64,000 bases of DNA from Cornus controversa (Eukaryota > Streptophyta > Magnoliopsida > Cornales > Cornaceae). The notes under the pieces were generated by a model. The model was not told the origin of the DNA. It saw only the letters and a program-made list of their open reading frames with translations, and ran no database searches. The number at the start of each line of letters is the position of its first letter. The first letter of the stretch is position 1. The DNA is taken from assembly GCA_026545225.1 (NCBI GenBank), contig CM048845.1, positions 31,432,001 through 31,496,000 on the forward strand, given 5' to 3'. Shown here in pieces: positions 11,416 through 22,501 of this stretch. A program made the translations under genes and the position numbers.

Positions 11416-12389
11416 CAGATTGTCCTTTTAGATACTCATTTTGAATTGTTGTAAACACCACCAAACAACACATTCTGAATTATAGTCTCCGATAGAACAG
11501 TATTAACATTAAGATCTCTTATTCTTTGTTTTAGGTCATTAACATATCAAGGAGGTCTGATTAAAACCACACAAATATTTTTGCTAATCAAAGTTTGCAC
11601 AAAAAATATTCAATTAAATACATCTTTTCTTCCAATCAGAACACACTAGTTTCATAAATGGCCACTAGGTTTAACGGTAATGTTAGCTTATAAATTTGAA
11701 AGTGTAGGCTTCTTTGAAACGTAAAATTAATCAATACAAATTTAAGCTATAGATCTAAAATAAATCCAAGCCTATATTTGATCATAATTGATTAAAACAT
11801 TCAAATTGATACAATAAGGACACTTGGATTATATGAGAATTGTGAAATTTGACCAACTTGAATGTATGATTAGATATTGAGATTGAAGCGAATCAAATTG
11901 ACACTAGATCTAATATATTGAAATGTGGAAGCATTTGAAAGACAGGAGGTCAAAACCAATTCATAAACTCACCTTTTTAGAGATGAAATTTGAGAATGAA
12001 GATTTAGGAACCCTAGGTGAGATCACAGTGAATGAACCGAAGACAGTTTACAAGCCCAACAACCTTCATTCGAATATCACGCCAATACCTTAAGAACTTA
12101 GAGATTGGAGATGATGATGGAAGAGGCTGGAGAAGATCAGAGGTGATTAGATGCTGAAAATTTTGTGGAGATTCGTTAGAGAATTCATGTGCCTCTAGAG
12201 CAATTTTGGCACACAGTGGAGAGAGGAGAGAGAGAGGGGGGACAAGTGGGGAGGAGAGGGAAAATGAGAGACTCACAGAATGAGTGAGCTCAAACGTATG
12301 AGAGTGAGTGAGCAAGTGGTAATGGTTCAAAATGACACGACGAAAATTAAATCGGCCACTATTGTAAAAATGTGTGAAGAAATTCATTT
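11416..12389. other. Unassigned; no gene seen
   Basis: AT-rich DNA with no motif. A 124-codon minus-strand frame (12013-12387) is a Ser/Leu/His-rich product of a GAGAG-rich tract and is not supported as a gene. Confidence 0.3.
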
Positions 12390-12727
12390 CGTCACAAAAT
12401 TATTTGTAATAGATAAATAATAAATGTAACAAATAATTAATTATTTGTAATGGATGATTAAAAGATGTCACTATTATAAATATCTGTGATGGAATAAATT
12501 TTCATCCCAAAATTATTTGTAACATATGAATAATAAATGTAACAAATAATTAGTTATTTGTAACGGACGAGTAAAACATGTTACAAATAATTAGCCAATG
12601 GTGATAGATAGTGATAAATGTTACAAATAATTAAACAATTGTTACATTCTTATAAACTGTAACTCAAAAATCATTTTTTTTGACAATTGTTTTCTTCTTG
12701 TCACAAATACTCCTATTTGTTGTAGTG
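12390..12727. mobile_element. CACTA-like element end
   Basis: The right border read on the minus strand is CACTACAACAAATAGGAG, a CACTA/Spm-type terminus. It is preceded by repeated, often palindromic TTACAAATAATTA subterminal motifs (12,420-12,640), as CACTA elements carry. A matching left terminus was not found with confidence, and no transposase is visible. It is a truncated or miniature copy. Confidence 0.5.
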
Positions 12728-13019
12728 ATGCATGCACTGATTTGCGGATAACATTATATTGTCGGGTGTCTTTAATGAAGAAAAGTAGATATGTTTCGGT
12801 CATTATTAATGCACCTCCCACTTTTGCAGTTGGATGAACAACTTTTGCATGCAATAATTTGCATGATAACATATGATGTGATTGAATCAAAAAATTTTAA
12901 GTATGAAAAATGGATCTATAAGAATTTAATAGGATATTACAATATAACCGAGCATAAATTTTGATTAAGTTGAACCACCAAAATTTCTTGATTGTTTAAG
13001 ATATGATCAACCTATATGT

Positions 13020-13064
<45 letters not shown>

Positions 13065-14580
13065 GTAATAATAGTGAAATGGTTGTGGTTGTGGTGGTTA
13101 GAGGAGGAGATGAGAGAGAGAGAAGTGGTGGTGGTGGCAGCGGCGGCTGTGGTGGTGGTGGTTGGTGTTAGGGTTTCTAATTGTGGTTGAAGAAGGTAGA
13201 GAGTGAAATGGTGGGCATATAATCATGAGGGAAGTTTGGTCATTTTCTAATTCTAATATTTTTATATTAAAATTCATTTAAATAATTAGGGGCAATTAGG
13301 ATATTTCACTTATTGAAAAATTAAAAATTCTGACACGGGGTGTTGGTGACAAAATTGCACAAAATTGTAACCGCCTCATAATATCTTAAACCTCAAGGGG
13401 TGTCAATGAAGTTTACCCAAATTTTTTTTATCAAAATTGTCTCGTTTTTGGTGCGCGCATATATTTTTGTGTTTTTTTCACTTAAACTTCTATAAATTTT
13501 ACTTCAACTTCAATTTTTTTATGAAACCATTTTTGTTAGAAAGAGAATTTCAAGCATTTCAATTTGGGTCAGAACATATGCTATGTTCTGAATTAATTTT
13601 TAAGAAGTAAAAATAAAATGAAAATTATTATTTTTGGCTAGCAAAAATCTAAAGAAATTGTTGTAGACTTAAATTTTGGAGATTCAGTAGTAACGTGGTT
13701 AGCTAAAATGATGAAGTGACTGCACATAATTTAAATCTAGAGAACCAAATTTAGAGAAGCATAGGAGTTGCTGATTTTCATGTATATATCTCATTGACTT
13801 GTTTAGATTCTGCATTCTTATCTTGCATTTGACTGTTAGAAAGTGAACATATAGTTTGCTCTTTATAACAAAGCAGCACTCACATTGAGATTGTTTTTTT
13901 CAAAAAGAAAAGGTGCCAATAAGTTTTAGTTTTTCTTAAGGCCTCTATTTTGGTGCACTTTGTGACCGAACCTAAACCTTGGCCGATGCAGTTTCAGCCA
14001 TGTAACTTGGTACTACAGCAGCCCCATTATTCCTACTAGTTTTAGCTAGCATAGGTGTGTTGGGTGAGTGGTGAGAAAAATTGTGATGTGCTTTGTGGAG
14101 GGGAGAGGCAATAGGATGTGAATTGGGTGAATTTGGGGGGGGGGGGGTTTTTTTCTCTTTCACGCCATTTGATGATTCATGGCTTCTATTTGCATTTCAT
14201 CCAAATGAGATGTGTGGAGAAAAGTGAAAAATGTAGCTATAAGGAAAACTTAATAATGCAAATCTACATTCAGGTTGCTGGAAGTGGTAAAGATCTCTTA
14301 TTTTGCTTTAGGCTTTAGCTTTAGTGAACATTCAGGTAATCAGGTTTGAGAACCACACTGGGTGAAATTGAGATGACTATAGAAACCATCAGATTTTTTT
14401 TTTTGGCAAATAAATCATACACCCATATACTTTGCCCATATGACAACTTGACCATGTGTGGTTTTGCGGGTTGTATATTGCATGGGTTTAAATTGAAATC
14501 TCAACCAAATCGAACCAAATTGTACAAACTGAAGTGCCAATTTTATATCAGTAGCCGTACCATATTTTTAGGACCAACTC
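12728..14580. other. Unassigned, with simple repeats
   Basis: No gene is recognised. (TA)n lies at about 13,021-13,062, and a GGT/GAGAG-rich tract at 13,078-13,165 yields only low-complexity frames. A homopolymer G tract lies near 14,137. The last five bases (AACTC) are the target duplication of the following element. Confidence 0.3.
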
Positions 14581-15770
14581 TGTGAGTTACGCGGTGCAGA
14601 AGCGGTTGCGAAAAGTATTTTAGAACCTAGAGGGGGGGTGAATAGGATCACTTGCTCGTTTGCTTAATTTTTAATTAATTCAATTTTAAGTCCAATTAAT
14701 TAAACAATTTAAAGCAAGCAAATAAATAAAGTGCAAGTAAAGAAAATAATGTACCAGATATACGTGGAAACCCAAGGCGGGAAAAATCACGGAGGGAGGC
14801 GGCACGCCTCAGGGAACCAATTCACTATGATGAAGCAAAGTACAACAGACTCTGTCTCAGTCTCACACCCTTCTTCACTCTATCAAGGATCTGATGCGGA
14901 ACACCTCAGGCTTATGATTGCGACAACACGTCCAACTGCTGCAGACTTCCGGCTAACGTCACCACCTTTACAGAAAGGTTGCTGGAAGTACCAAAATACT
15001 CAGCAAGTATTTTGTTCCCTTCGTAGTACAATCTGGTCACCTTTCTTCCTCAGCAAGCAAGCAAGCGAAGAACCTTCAATCCAATGTTCTGATCAGTAAA
15101 TAGATTTGATGCAGTCTTTGAGCAGCTAATCAGAAGTAGAACACCATCCTAAAAATCACTCGTGTAGTATGGATGTGTGTTTTTAAAAATATATAAACCC
15201 TAATTATTATGTATATACTTTCTCTCTCTAAAATATTAATTTTTCAGGGCTCTTTTTTGTAGAGAAAATATGAATACATATATATAGGCAAGGAAGTCCT
15301 AATTCTACTTGGAAAAGAAGTTGAATACCAAAATAGAACTTTCCTAGAAGTTTCAAACCCAATAGGAATCAGAATTTCCGTCCAAAACTATTTCCTATTT
15401 GGAACAGGCTATGTGGGACCGGTGCCAAATAAATAGGACCGGTGGGACTTTTTGAAAACTTGCAGAAACTAAACTGCCAAGAAAAGTTGGACCGGTCCTA
15501 AATATTGGGGACCGGTCCTACTTTGAAAAACCCTAAAATTTTCATTTAAACCCTGGTTTTTCAAAATAGGCTCGGAACTAAAAAGTGCAGAGTGTCCTCA
15601 CTATACTTACCTCTACTATATGGTGTTCTAACTGATTTGTCGGCTTCCATGCACTTGAGTGTCAGCTCGAAGATGTCGATGATCGGTTACATAAAATATC
15701 ATGAAACTTACAACTCGATCATTCAAGTTTTGATCACCGAAATATGCCAATTACAAATTTATATGTCACA
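14581..15770 (-). repeat. 3' LTR of the Sirevirus-type element
   Basis: It starts TGTGAC on the minus strand and ends CTCACA. It carries two pairs of ACCGGT-type palindromes (15418/15438 and 15491/15511), each pair 20 bp apart. It is directly adjacent to PPT-like AAAGGGGGAGAT on the internal side. Open frames on the plus strand here are antisense shadows present in both LTRs. Confidence 0.92.
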
Positions 15771-16056
15771 ATCTCCCCCTTTGGCAATTTCGTGACAAAA
15801 CCACTTAGACAATCAATAACCTAACCCATTGGAAAAATTAGATTACAAATTTGCCCAAATACACAGAAATATAGAACTGATCATCAGAAGCTTTACTTGT
15901 GTGTTCAAGACGGTTAGTAAAAACCTGTTGTACCTGCACATCTCTTAAACAACACAACCTGTGAAAAGCTTAATAAAGAAAGATAATCATATATCAATAT
16001 CTCCCCCTTAATCTCATATCATATCATATGCATATAACAATATTATCTCCCCCTTT
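15771..16056 (-). promoter_or_regulatory. Array of polypurine-tract motifs
   Basis: The minus strand shows AAAGGGGGAGAT adjoining the 3' LTR (15771-15782), then further copies at about 15999-16010 and 16044-16056. Repeated PPT-like motifs upstream of the 3' LTR are a known Sirevirus trait. The LTR-adjacent copy is the likely plus-strand primer. Confidence 0.75.
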
Positions 16057-16248
16057 TTGGAACAAATTGTCAAAGAACTAGCAAAAAGATATAGATAAAG
16101 CATGAAGCACATTAAGACAAACATAATCATCATCACTGTTCAAATAAATATCCAAAACATATCAGTTGATGGAATAAACCAAAATAAATAATCTAGACAT
16201 CAAAGATAAAGAAATCAACAATAGTCTAGAACAAAAATATAGCAAGAC

Positions 16249-17252
16249 CTAAAGTCTAATCATCCTCTGCATCATCAGCAGCCTCATCAGTACAGCAGGG
16301 TCCAGCTTGTCTATCCTAACATGTAAATGACCAAACCCTTGCTGAATGAACCTGAGAACTTGGTTCATTTGATTTGCCGTCACTGGTGTGTCAGTCGTAG
16401 GAAGTTGGAAAACTCCACGACCCCCAGACACAGTCTGACCAGCTCCTTGACTGAGCTCATAAGCTTTCCTATCCTTCTCTTTCTTGTTGACTGAACGAGT
16501 AATTGAGGTAGCATCAATTATCCCTTTCGATCTTTCAACATCTGCTCCATCAGGAATAGGAACCCTTGCACCTCTCAGAATAGCCATGATAATCTATGGG
16601 AAGGGTAAGGTGATGATGACCTAGAGTGTCGAGTAGCTAGAATCATGGTACGCATGATTGTTGTAGGAAGATTGATGGGATCCTCTCGAACAATATGATA
16701 TAGTAGCTCGGCTCGACTCTTGATCAAATTACCTTTATGATCATGAGGATCAAGGTTGTAGGAGACCACCAAATTTAATGCCGACACATTGTGTGTGATA
16801 TAAAGTGAAGGCAACCTATCAACAAGTCTAGGGGCATTGGGTATGCATAACTCCCTAATTATGTCATCCATGGTTGGTCAGTTTGGATCCTCAATTTGAT
16901 ATGACAAAACTAAGCCATTTTCAATCTCTGGAACTCCTAATATATTGGCAATTATATCCTTGGTAACCTCAACCCGAACAGCATAACATTTGGTCACAAA
17001 AGTTAGGTCATCCAGGCTCGATGTAATGATATTACCATAGAAATATCGAACCATGTCCGGCTTGACAATCTCCCGAAGATCACATAGAGACTGCCAACCA
17101 TTATCCTCAAAATATTGCACAAAATCCAATTCCCATTCTTGTTTAATCACCACAAGATTCACTTTCCTTTCTATCCTCATAGCCCGACATCCAATGATGT
17201 TTATGAAAGTGTTGTAGTTAAAATCATCTTCAAACATGTTTCTAGTAAACAC
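16249..17252 (-). CDS. Extra 3' ORF region, resembling plant retroelement accessory proteins
   Basis: Three successive open segments (16878-17252, 16575-16871, 16249-16587) lie where Sireviruses carry an envelope-position ORF. Features such as a YFYGNI block and ANILGVPE, then a hydrophobic LNLVVSYNLDPHDHKG and LLYHIV segment, recall the 'putative plant transposon protein' domain seen in many plant retroelement ORFs. No signal peptide or clear membrane anchor is visible, so an envelope role is not supported. The region is broken; function unknown. A related-looking region lies at 46.9-47.5 kb. Confidence 0.5.
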
Positions 17253-18891
17253 AATTCGATTATCTGCACTTGTGGACGTATCATTTCATCCCCGTTTGCG
17301 TGCCATTAACACCACAATGAATGGGATCAAAAATATAGCCAAGAGTTCCATTGAGACTTTTTGTCGAACACTTTGTGTGCAAGTCTTTAAACCTATATTT
17401 TCAAAACAATTTATTTGCACAATTTCTCCCAAATCAATACTCAATCAACCCAAAATCCTAAAGTTCAATCCCAATCTCCAATATCAATCAATCACAAAGA
17501 AATTTAGATGAAGAGAAATGTGTGTGAGTTGGAGTGTTTTTAAGAGAGTTTGAGAGTTAGAGATATGAGTGTATGTGAGTGAGAATAAGTGAGGGGTTTT
17601 AAGCTAATACGCGCGCGTGCAGAATCAATATTCTGGGCATTCGCTAAGTGCGACCGATCCTCATATTTGGGGACCAGTCCAACTTCTTTCTGTTCCTCAG
17701 ATGCTGCAGAAGTGCGACCGGTGCTTAATAATGGGGACCGGTCCAACTTTGTGAATTATGAAAAATTACACTTCGGACCTTTAATTCACCAAAAACACAT
17801 CTTTTCAATTTGATTTAGCAATTTAGCACATAAAGAGTGAAAAATAAACACAAAATCAAAATAAACATATTTTTGAATTTTTTGAAATTTTTCAAGAGAA
17901 AAAAAAATAACACTAAAACATGAATAATCTCATGAGATTAATCAAAATACATTTTTCAGAGAATAAGATGAGTTCTAAAATTTCTGAAAAATTTCAAACA
18001 TTTATAAATGCGTAATTTTAAAACCCATAGATTGTCTTTAAAATTCATCCTCGAATTCATGATCATGACACAACTTCCAACACACAAATATTTATAAAAA
18101 TTTAGAAATTCATCTAATAAATCCATGTGTGTGTGTGCAATCCAACTTCATCAAAAATTAATCAAATTCCTTTGATCCATCTTATAAAACATATTGGATA
18201 ATAAGCAATTATAGCTACACATGATCAAATAATTTTTTCTTCATTAAAATTTTTTTTCTTTTTCTAAGACGGTGGCTTTCACTCTTACGGGCAGCCAGCT
18301 ATTTTCCTCAAAACAACTCTTTAATTTTTAAAGATATCTCATTGGAGATTTACATTGTAGTGGAAGCTACGAACACATCCCGAAGGTAGCCTTTTCCATT
18401 TGTCTTAGATATTCAGAAAATTTTCTATTTTCTTTTTCTTTTCATGCTGAATAAAAACATATATATTTATTTTCATTTTTTTTCTTTGATCATTTAAGCT
18501 TTCAATGCTACTCATACAATATATTCTAGTCAACTTCACATTAGTTTTCAATCAATTCTCTCAGAGTTGGACTAGTGCACAAATTGTATGGACTCAAAAG
18601 ATTTACCTCTAAATAGACATAAATATAGCACATTGGTCATCAATGTTTAGATCATAAGATTAAGCACTTCATTCATTGACAAACTAAGTTTCCCAATTAT
18701 GCATTCACAAATCAAAGTGAAATTAAAAAGAAATATAAAGAAATCACATTATTTCTCAGAAAAATATAATTATCATAATCTCATTTGATTATTACTAAAA
18801 ATAAACAAAACCTAACTTGAAAAAATATGGTCCAATGAAAAACAAATAAATGAACATAAGCTCAGTCCATGACCATCAAAGTCCTAATGAC
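17253..18891 (-). promoter_or_regulatory. Long leader before the extra ORF, with LTR-like palindromes
   Basis: This 1.6-kb non-coding stretch holds two palindrome pairs: 17653/17673 (ACCGATCC, ACCAGTCC) and 17717/17737 (ACCGGTGC, ACCGGTCC). Each is spaced 20 bp, as in the LTRs. A CT-rich leader follows toward the ORF. A separate block at 18,270-18,400 (TTTCACTCTTACG through CGAAGGTAGCC) recurs at 56,405-56,540 in another Sirevirus copy. Together these suggest a regulatory module serving the 3' ORF; that role is inferred. Confidence 0.5.
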
Positions 18892-19608
18892 CTAGTTAGG
18901 GGGTTTTGCACCCAAAGACCTATTAGGAATAAATCCCATAGTATCAATAGGCACAAACTTCTCCAAATCTTCCTTTTTCATCCAGATAGTTTTAACATGC
19001 AATTTATCAGGAAATAATTGTGGAGAAACAAAAACATTCTTCTTTTTATTTGAATTCTTTTTATCTTGAGAATTTTTGGGTTTGTTCCAATAATGTGGCT
19101 TTTTAGCATGAACCCTATTCTTAAAAAAAGAATTATGCACATGAAAATCAGAATTAGAATGTTTTCTCTTTTTATAGCAATAGTGTTGACTATGTCCAGT
19201 CTTACCACAAAAAGTACAATACAGCACATTGGACACAACTTTAGCATGCACAGACTCAACTTGAGACTTAGGTTTGGGTTCAGACACAATCAAATTCTTG
19301 GGTTTAACAAAAACAGTTTTTCCCTTGGACGATGACCCAACAAAACCTAATCCAGTTTTATCTCCTACTGGCTTACCAACACTAATCATGCTATCAAGCT
19401 TAATCTGCCCAGAAGTAAAAGCAATTAATTTCTCTTGTGATTTTCTCAATTCAAACTCAAGAAAATTAATTCTAACAATAAGAACATCTTTAGCAGAAAT
19501 AGCTTGACTTACCTCGCTTTCGAGAAACTTGACTTTGCCTTGAAGATTCAGAATTTTAGCTTTACTTTCTTCAATCAACTTCACTTGATCTTCATTCTTT
19601 TTCTTCAA
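18892..19608 (-). CDS. Gag-associated ORF with zinc knuckle (Sirevirus type)
   Basis: A 238-codon open frame just downstream of the main gag ORF. The N-terminal ~80 residues are heptad-rich and charged (likely coiled coil). A CX2CX4HX4C knuckle (CTFCGKTGHSQHYC) lies near residues 130-143, followed by a Lys/Asn-rich basic stretch. The C-terminus resembles the region just before the protease in Sireviruses. It probably represents the distal part of Gag. Fossil within the element at 14581-22231. Confidence 0.7.
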   Translation of the reverse strand: MKKKNEDQVKLIEESKAKILNLQGKVKFLESEVSQAISAKDVLIVRINFLEFELRKSQEKLIAFTSGQIKLDSMISVGKPVGDKTGLGFVGSSSKGKTVFVKPKNLIVSEPKPKSQVESVHAKVVSNVLYCTFCGKTGHSQHYCYKKRKHSNSDFHVHNSFFKNRVHAKKPHYWNKPKNSQDKKNSNKKKNVFVSPQLFPDKLHVKTIWMKKEDLEKFVPIDTMGFIPNRSLGAKPPN

Positions 19609-19634
19609 TGTCTCTTTCTCAAATTTTTCTTGCT

Positions 19635-20969
19635 TCAGCTTCTCAGATTTTTATTATAAGCTTCCAGCAATTTCTCAAACAGTTCTGGCAGCTTGCTGTC
19701 ACATGGTTTCACATCAGACTGCTCATCTTCTGAATCATCAGACCCTACTTGACTGAGAGTAGTGTACATCTCTGTTTCACCTATATCAGAGGAAGAATCA
19801 TTAGCAGTATCACCATTCAATAAAGCAACAAAAGCAAGGGAGTCATTCTCAACAAAAGAATCACTATCAGAGTTAGAAGATTCAAACTCAGAAATAATAG
19901 CTTTCATAACTTTCTTGTTTGAAATTTTCTTTGCACTAAAGCTATTTTTCTTAGGACTTGGACATTGATTAGATGTATGACCTTTACCACCACATGTCCA
20001 ACAAATAACCTCAATTTCCTTAGAGTCATCTTCTTTCTCTTTCCTTTCCTTACCTTTGGATGATGAGCTTTGATTCTGGAATTTAGAAGGATTTCCTTTT
20101 CTCAAATTTTTACCTTTTTCATATTCAAGAATCTTTCTAAATTTCCTAGCAAGTAGTGCAACATCATTATCTGAATCATATTCAAACCTTTCAATTTTTT
20201 CAACTTCAGATTTTGAAGAATTTGAACAATTTGACAAACTTGAAGACTTTGAAGTCTTTGATGTTTTTAAAGCCAAATTTTTTGATTTCTGAAGCTTTGG
20301 ATATTTCATCTCAAAAGTTTGAATTGATCCAACTAACTCAGCCACCTCCATAGAATCTACATCTCTGCTTTCATCTAAGGCTTCCAACTTAGCTTGGAAC
20401 CTATCAGGCAATGATCTCATGATTTTTCTAATAATCTGAAAAGAAGGAATTTTCTCTCCAAGGTTAGCACTACTTTGACCAATATCATTAAGCCTAGAAT
20501 AAAAATCAGAAAACATCTCATCTTCATCCATTATAATTGTTTCAAATTTAGTGGCAAGCATTTGTAGCTTAGATCTCCTTACCTTGGTGGTACCCTCATG
20601 AGTTACCTGTAAAATATTCCATGCTTCTTTCGAAGTGGAACACGCAGAAATTCTAGCAAATTCAGAAGGAACAACAGAATTAAATATAGCATATAAACCC
20701 TTGTTGTTATTATTTGCATCTTCATGTTCAGTATTAGACCATGTTGCCTTATCCTTTTCTACAGTCATAACAGCATCACCATCACCAGTTGTAATGGTAG
20801 GAATTTTATAGCCATTCTCTACAGTCATCCAAACTCTCTCTCCTTGAGATTTTAAAAAGGCTTTCATGCGAGACTTCCAGATAGTATAATTTGAACCATC
20901 AAACAAAGGAGTTCGCTGAATCGATCCACCATCTTTCATACTAGATTCCATAGTAATTTTTGAAAACAA
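19635..20969 (-). CDS. Copia Gag (Sirevirus type)
   Basis: A 444-codon open frame. The start has the copia Gag pattern FDGSNYTIWKSRMKAFL, followed by WNILQVTHEGT and IRKIMRSLPDRF blocks of the UBN2/Gag-polypeptide family. A nucleic-acid-binding zinc knuckle CWTCGGKGHTSNQC lies near residues 322-335. An acidic, Ser-rich tail follows. Gag packages element RNA into virus-like particles in the cytoplasm. It is the best-preserved coding part of the element. Confidence 0.85.
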   Translation of the reverse strand: MFSKITMESSMKDGGSIQRTPLFDGSNYTIWKSRMKAFLKSQGERVWMTVENGYKIPTITTGDGDAVMTVEKDKATWSNTEHEDANNNNKGLYAIFNSVVPSEFARISACSTSKEAWNILQVTHEGTTKVRRSKLQMLATKFETIIMDEDEMFSDFYSRLNDIGQSSANLGEKIPSFQIIRKIMRSLPDRFQAKLEALDESRDVDSMEVAELVGSIQTFEMKYPKLQKSKNLALKTSKTSKSSSLSNCSNSSKSEVEKIERFEYDSDNDVALLARKFRKILEYEKGKNLRKGNPSKFQNQSSSSKGKERKEKEDDSKEIEVICWTCGGKGHTSNQCPSPKKNSFSAKKISNKKVMKAIISEFESSNSDSDSFVENDSLAFVALLNGDTANDSSSDIGETEMYTTLSQVGSDDSEDEQSDVKPCDSKLPELFEKLLEAYNKNLRS

Positions 20970-21027
20970 AAATAAATTTTGATTAAAAAAAACTTCGCAA
21001 GGAACTACTCACAAATTAGAGAACACT

Positions 21028-21039
21028 GCTCTAATACCA
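21028..21039 (-). other. Primer-binding site, initiator tRNA-Met type
   Basis: The minus strand reads TGGTATTAGAGC two bases inside the 5' LTR (which ends at 21042), close to the TGGTATCAGAGC site of plant copia elements. It fixes the element's orientation as minus. Confidence 0.85.
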
Positions 21040-21041
21040 AT

Positions 21042-22231
21042 TGTGAGTTGCGCAGTGCAGAAGCTGTTGCGAAAAGTATTTTAGAACCTAGAGGGGGGGT
21101 GAATAGGATCACTTGCTCGTTTGCTTAATTTTTAATTAATTCAATTTTAAGTCCAATTAATTAAACAATTTAAAGCAAGCAAACAAATAAAGTGCAAGTA
21201 AAGAAAAGAATGCACCAGATACACGTGGAAACCCAAGGCGGGAAAAATCACGGAGGGAGGCGGCACGCCTCAGGGAACCAATTCACTATGATGAAGCAAA
21301 GTACAACAGACTCTGTCTCAGTCTCACACCCCTCTTCACTCTATCAAGGATCTAATGCGGAACACCTCAGGCTTATGATTGCGACAACACGTCCAACTGC
21401 TGCAGACTTTCGGCTAACGTCACCACCCTTACAGAAAGGTTGCTGGAAGAACCAAAATACTCAGCAAGTATTTTGTTCCCTTCGTAGTACAATCTGGTCA
21501 CCTCTCTTCCTCAGCAAGCAAGCAAGCGAAGAACCTTCAATCCAATGTTCTGATCAGCAAATAGATTTGATGCAGTCTTTGAGCAGCTAATCAGAAGTAG
21601 AACACCATCCTAAAAATCACTCGTGTAGTATGGATGTGTGTTCTTAAAAATATATAAACCCTAATTATTATGTATATACTTTCTCTCTCTAAAATATTAA
21701 TTTTTCAGGGCTCTTTTTTGTAGAGAAAATATGAATACATATATATAGGCAAGGAAGTCCTAATTCTACTTGGAAAAGAAGTTGAATACCAAAATAGAAC
21801 TTTCCTAGAAGTTTCAAACCCAATAGGAATCAGAATTTCCGTCAAAAACTATTTCCTATTTGGAACAGGCTAAGTGGGACCGGTGCCAAATAAATAGGAC
21901 CGGTGGGACTTTTTAAAAACCTGTAGAAACTAAACTGCCGAGAAAAGTTGGACCGGTCCTAAATATTGGGGACCGGTCCTACTTTGAAAAACCCTAAAAT
22001 TTTCATTTAAACCCTGGTTTTTCAAAATAGGCTCGGAACTAAAAAGTGCAGAGTGTCCTCACCATACTTACCTGTACTATATGGTGTTCTAACTGATTTG
22101 TCGGCTTCCATGCACTTGAGTGTCAGCTCGAAGATGTCGATGATCGGTTACATAAAATATCATGAAACTTACAACTCGATCATTCAGGTTTTGATCACCG
22201 AAATATGCCAATTACAAATTTATATGTCACA
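21042..22231 (-). repeat. 5' LTR of the Sirevirus-type element
   Basis: 1,190 bp, collinear with 14581-15770 at about 98% identity. Palindrome pairs recur at the same offsets (for example ACCGGTCC at 21952 and 21972). The right end adjoins the AACTC target duplication. Confidence 0.92.
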
Positions 22232-22236
22232 AACTC

Positions 22237-22501
22237 TAGTGTTAGATTAGTGTAGGATGAATTGATATACATACATACATACATACATATATGTGTTTGT
22301 GTGTGTGGGAGAAAATCCTAAAGTAGAGTAGGTGCTGTGGAAAAACAGTAGTATGCATGCATAACCTCACAGTTTGGCAGAGGTAAAAAGTCCTCTTACC
22401 ATTCTCAATGGCAGGGACATGATATAAATCTTCTCTGAGACATTGCGTAAATGCTTTTCTTGCTGTCATTTCTCTAAATTGTTTGTGAAATTGTTCTAGA
22501 A
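22237..22501. other. Short intergenic stretch before the Myb/SANT-like pseudogene
   Basis: It contains a (TACA)n microsatellite at about 22,257-22,287. No other feature is seen. The Sirevirus-type element lies 5 bp to the left, so any promoter of the following gene would have been close to the insertion. Confidence 0.35.

Larger units (their letters stand above)
14581..22231 (-). mobile_element. Non-autonomous Sirevirus-type (copia) LTR retrotransposon
   Basis: A 7,651-bp element has two 1,190-bp LTRs (14581-15770 and 21042-22231), both TG...CA, with AACTC duplicated at 14576-14580 and 22232-22236. On the minus strand the order is LTR, PBS, gag, long non-coding leader, extra 3' ORF region, multiple PPT-like tracts, LTR. 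No protease, integrase, RT or RNase H domain is seen, so mobility would depend on enzymes supplied elsewhere. Gag similarity, repeated PPT motifs and paired ACCGGTCC palindromes in the LTR point to the Sirevirus (SIRE/Maximus) group. The LTRs differ at about 24 sites by eye (about 2%), suggesting roughly one million years at usual plant rates. It looks structurally whole apart from the missing pol. Confidence 0.88.

Noticed and set aside
12013-12387. 124-codon minus-strand frame as a gene
   Set aside because: Low-complexity product of a GAGAG-rich tract without motifs.
13078-13165. Gly-rich protein exon
   Set aside because: GGT/GGC simple repeat with no supporting frame or splice context.
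14731-15099. 122-codon plus-strand frame, nearly repeated at 21192-21590
   Set aside because: Both lie in the two LTRs of one element, antisense to it. Their similarity is explained by LTR identity, with no recognised domain.
16249-17252. True retroviral-type envelope gene
   Set aside because: No signal peptide, cleavage site or membrane anchor visible; the text better fits a plant accessory domain.
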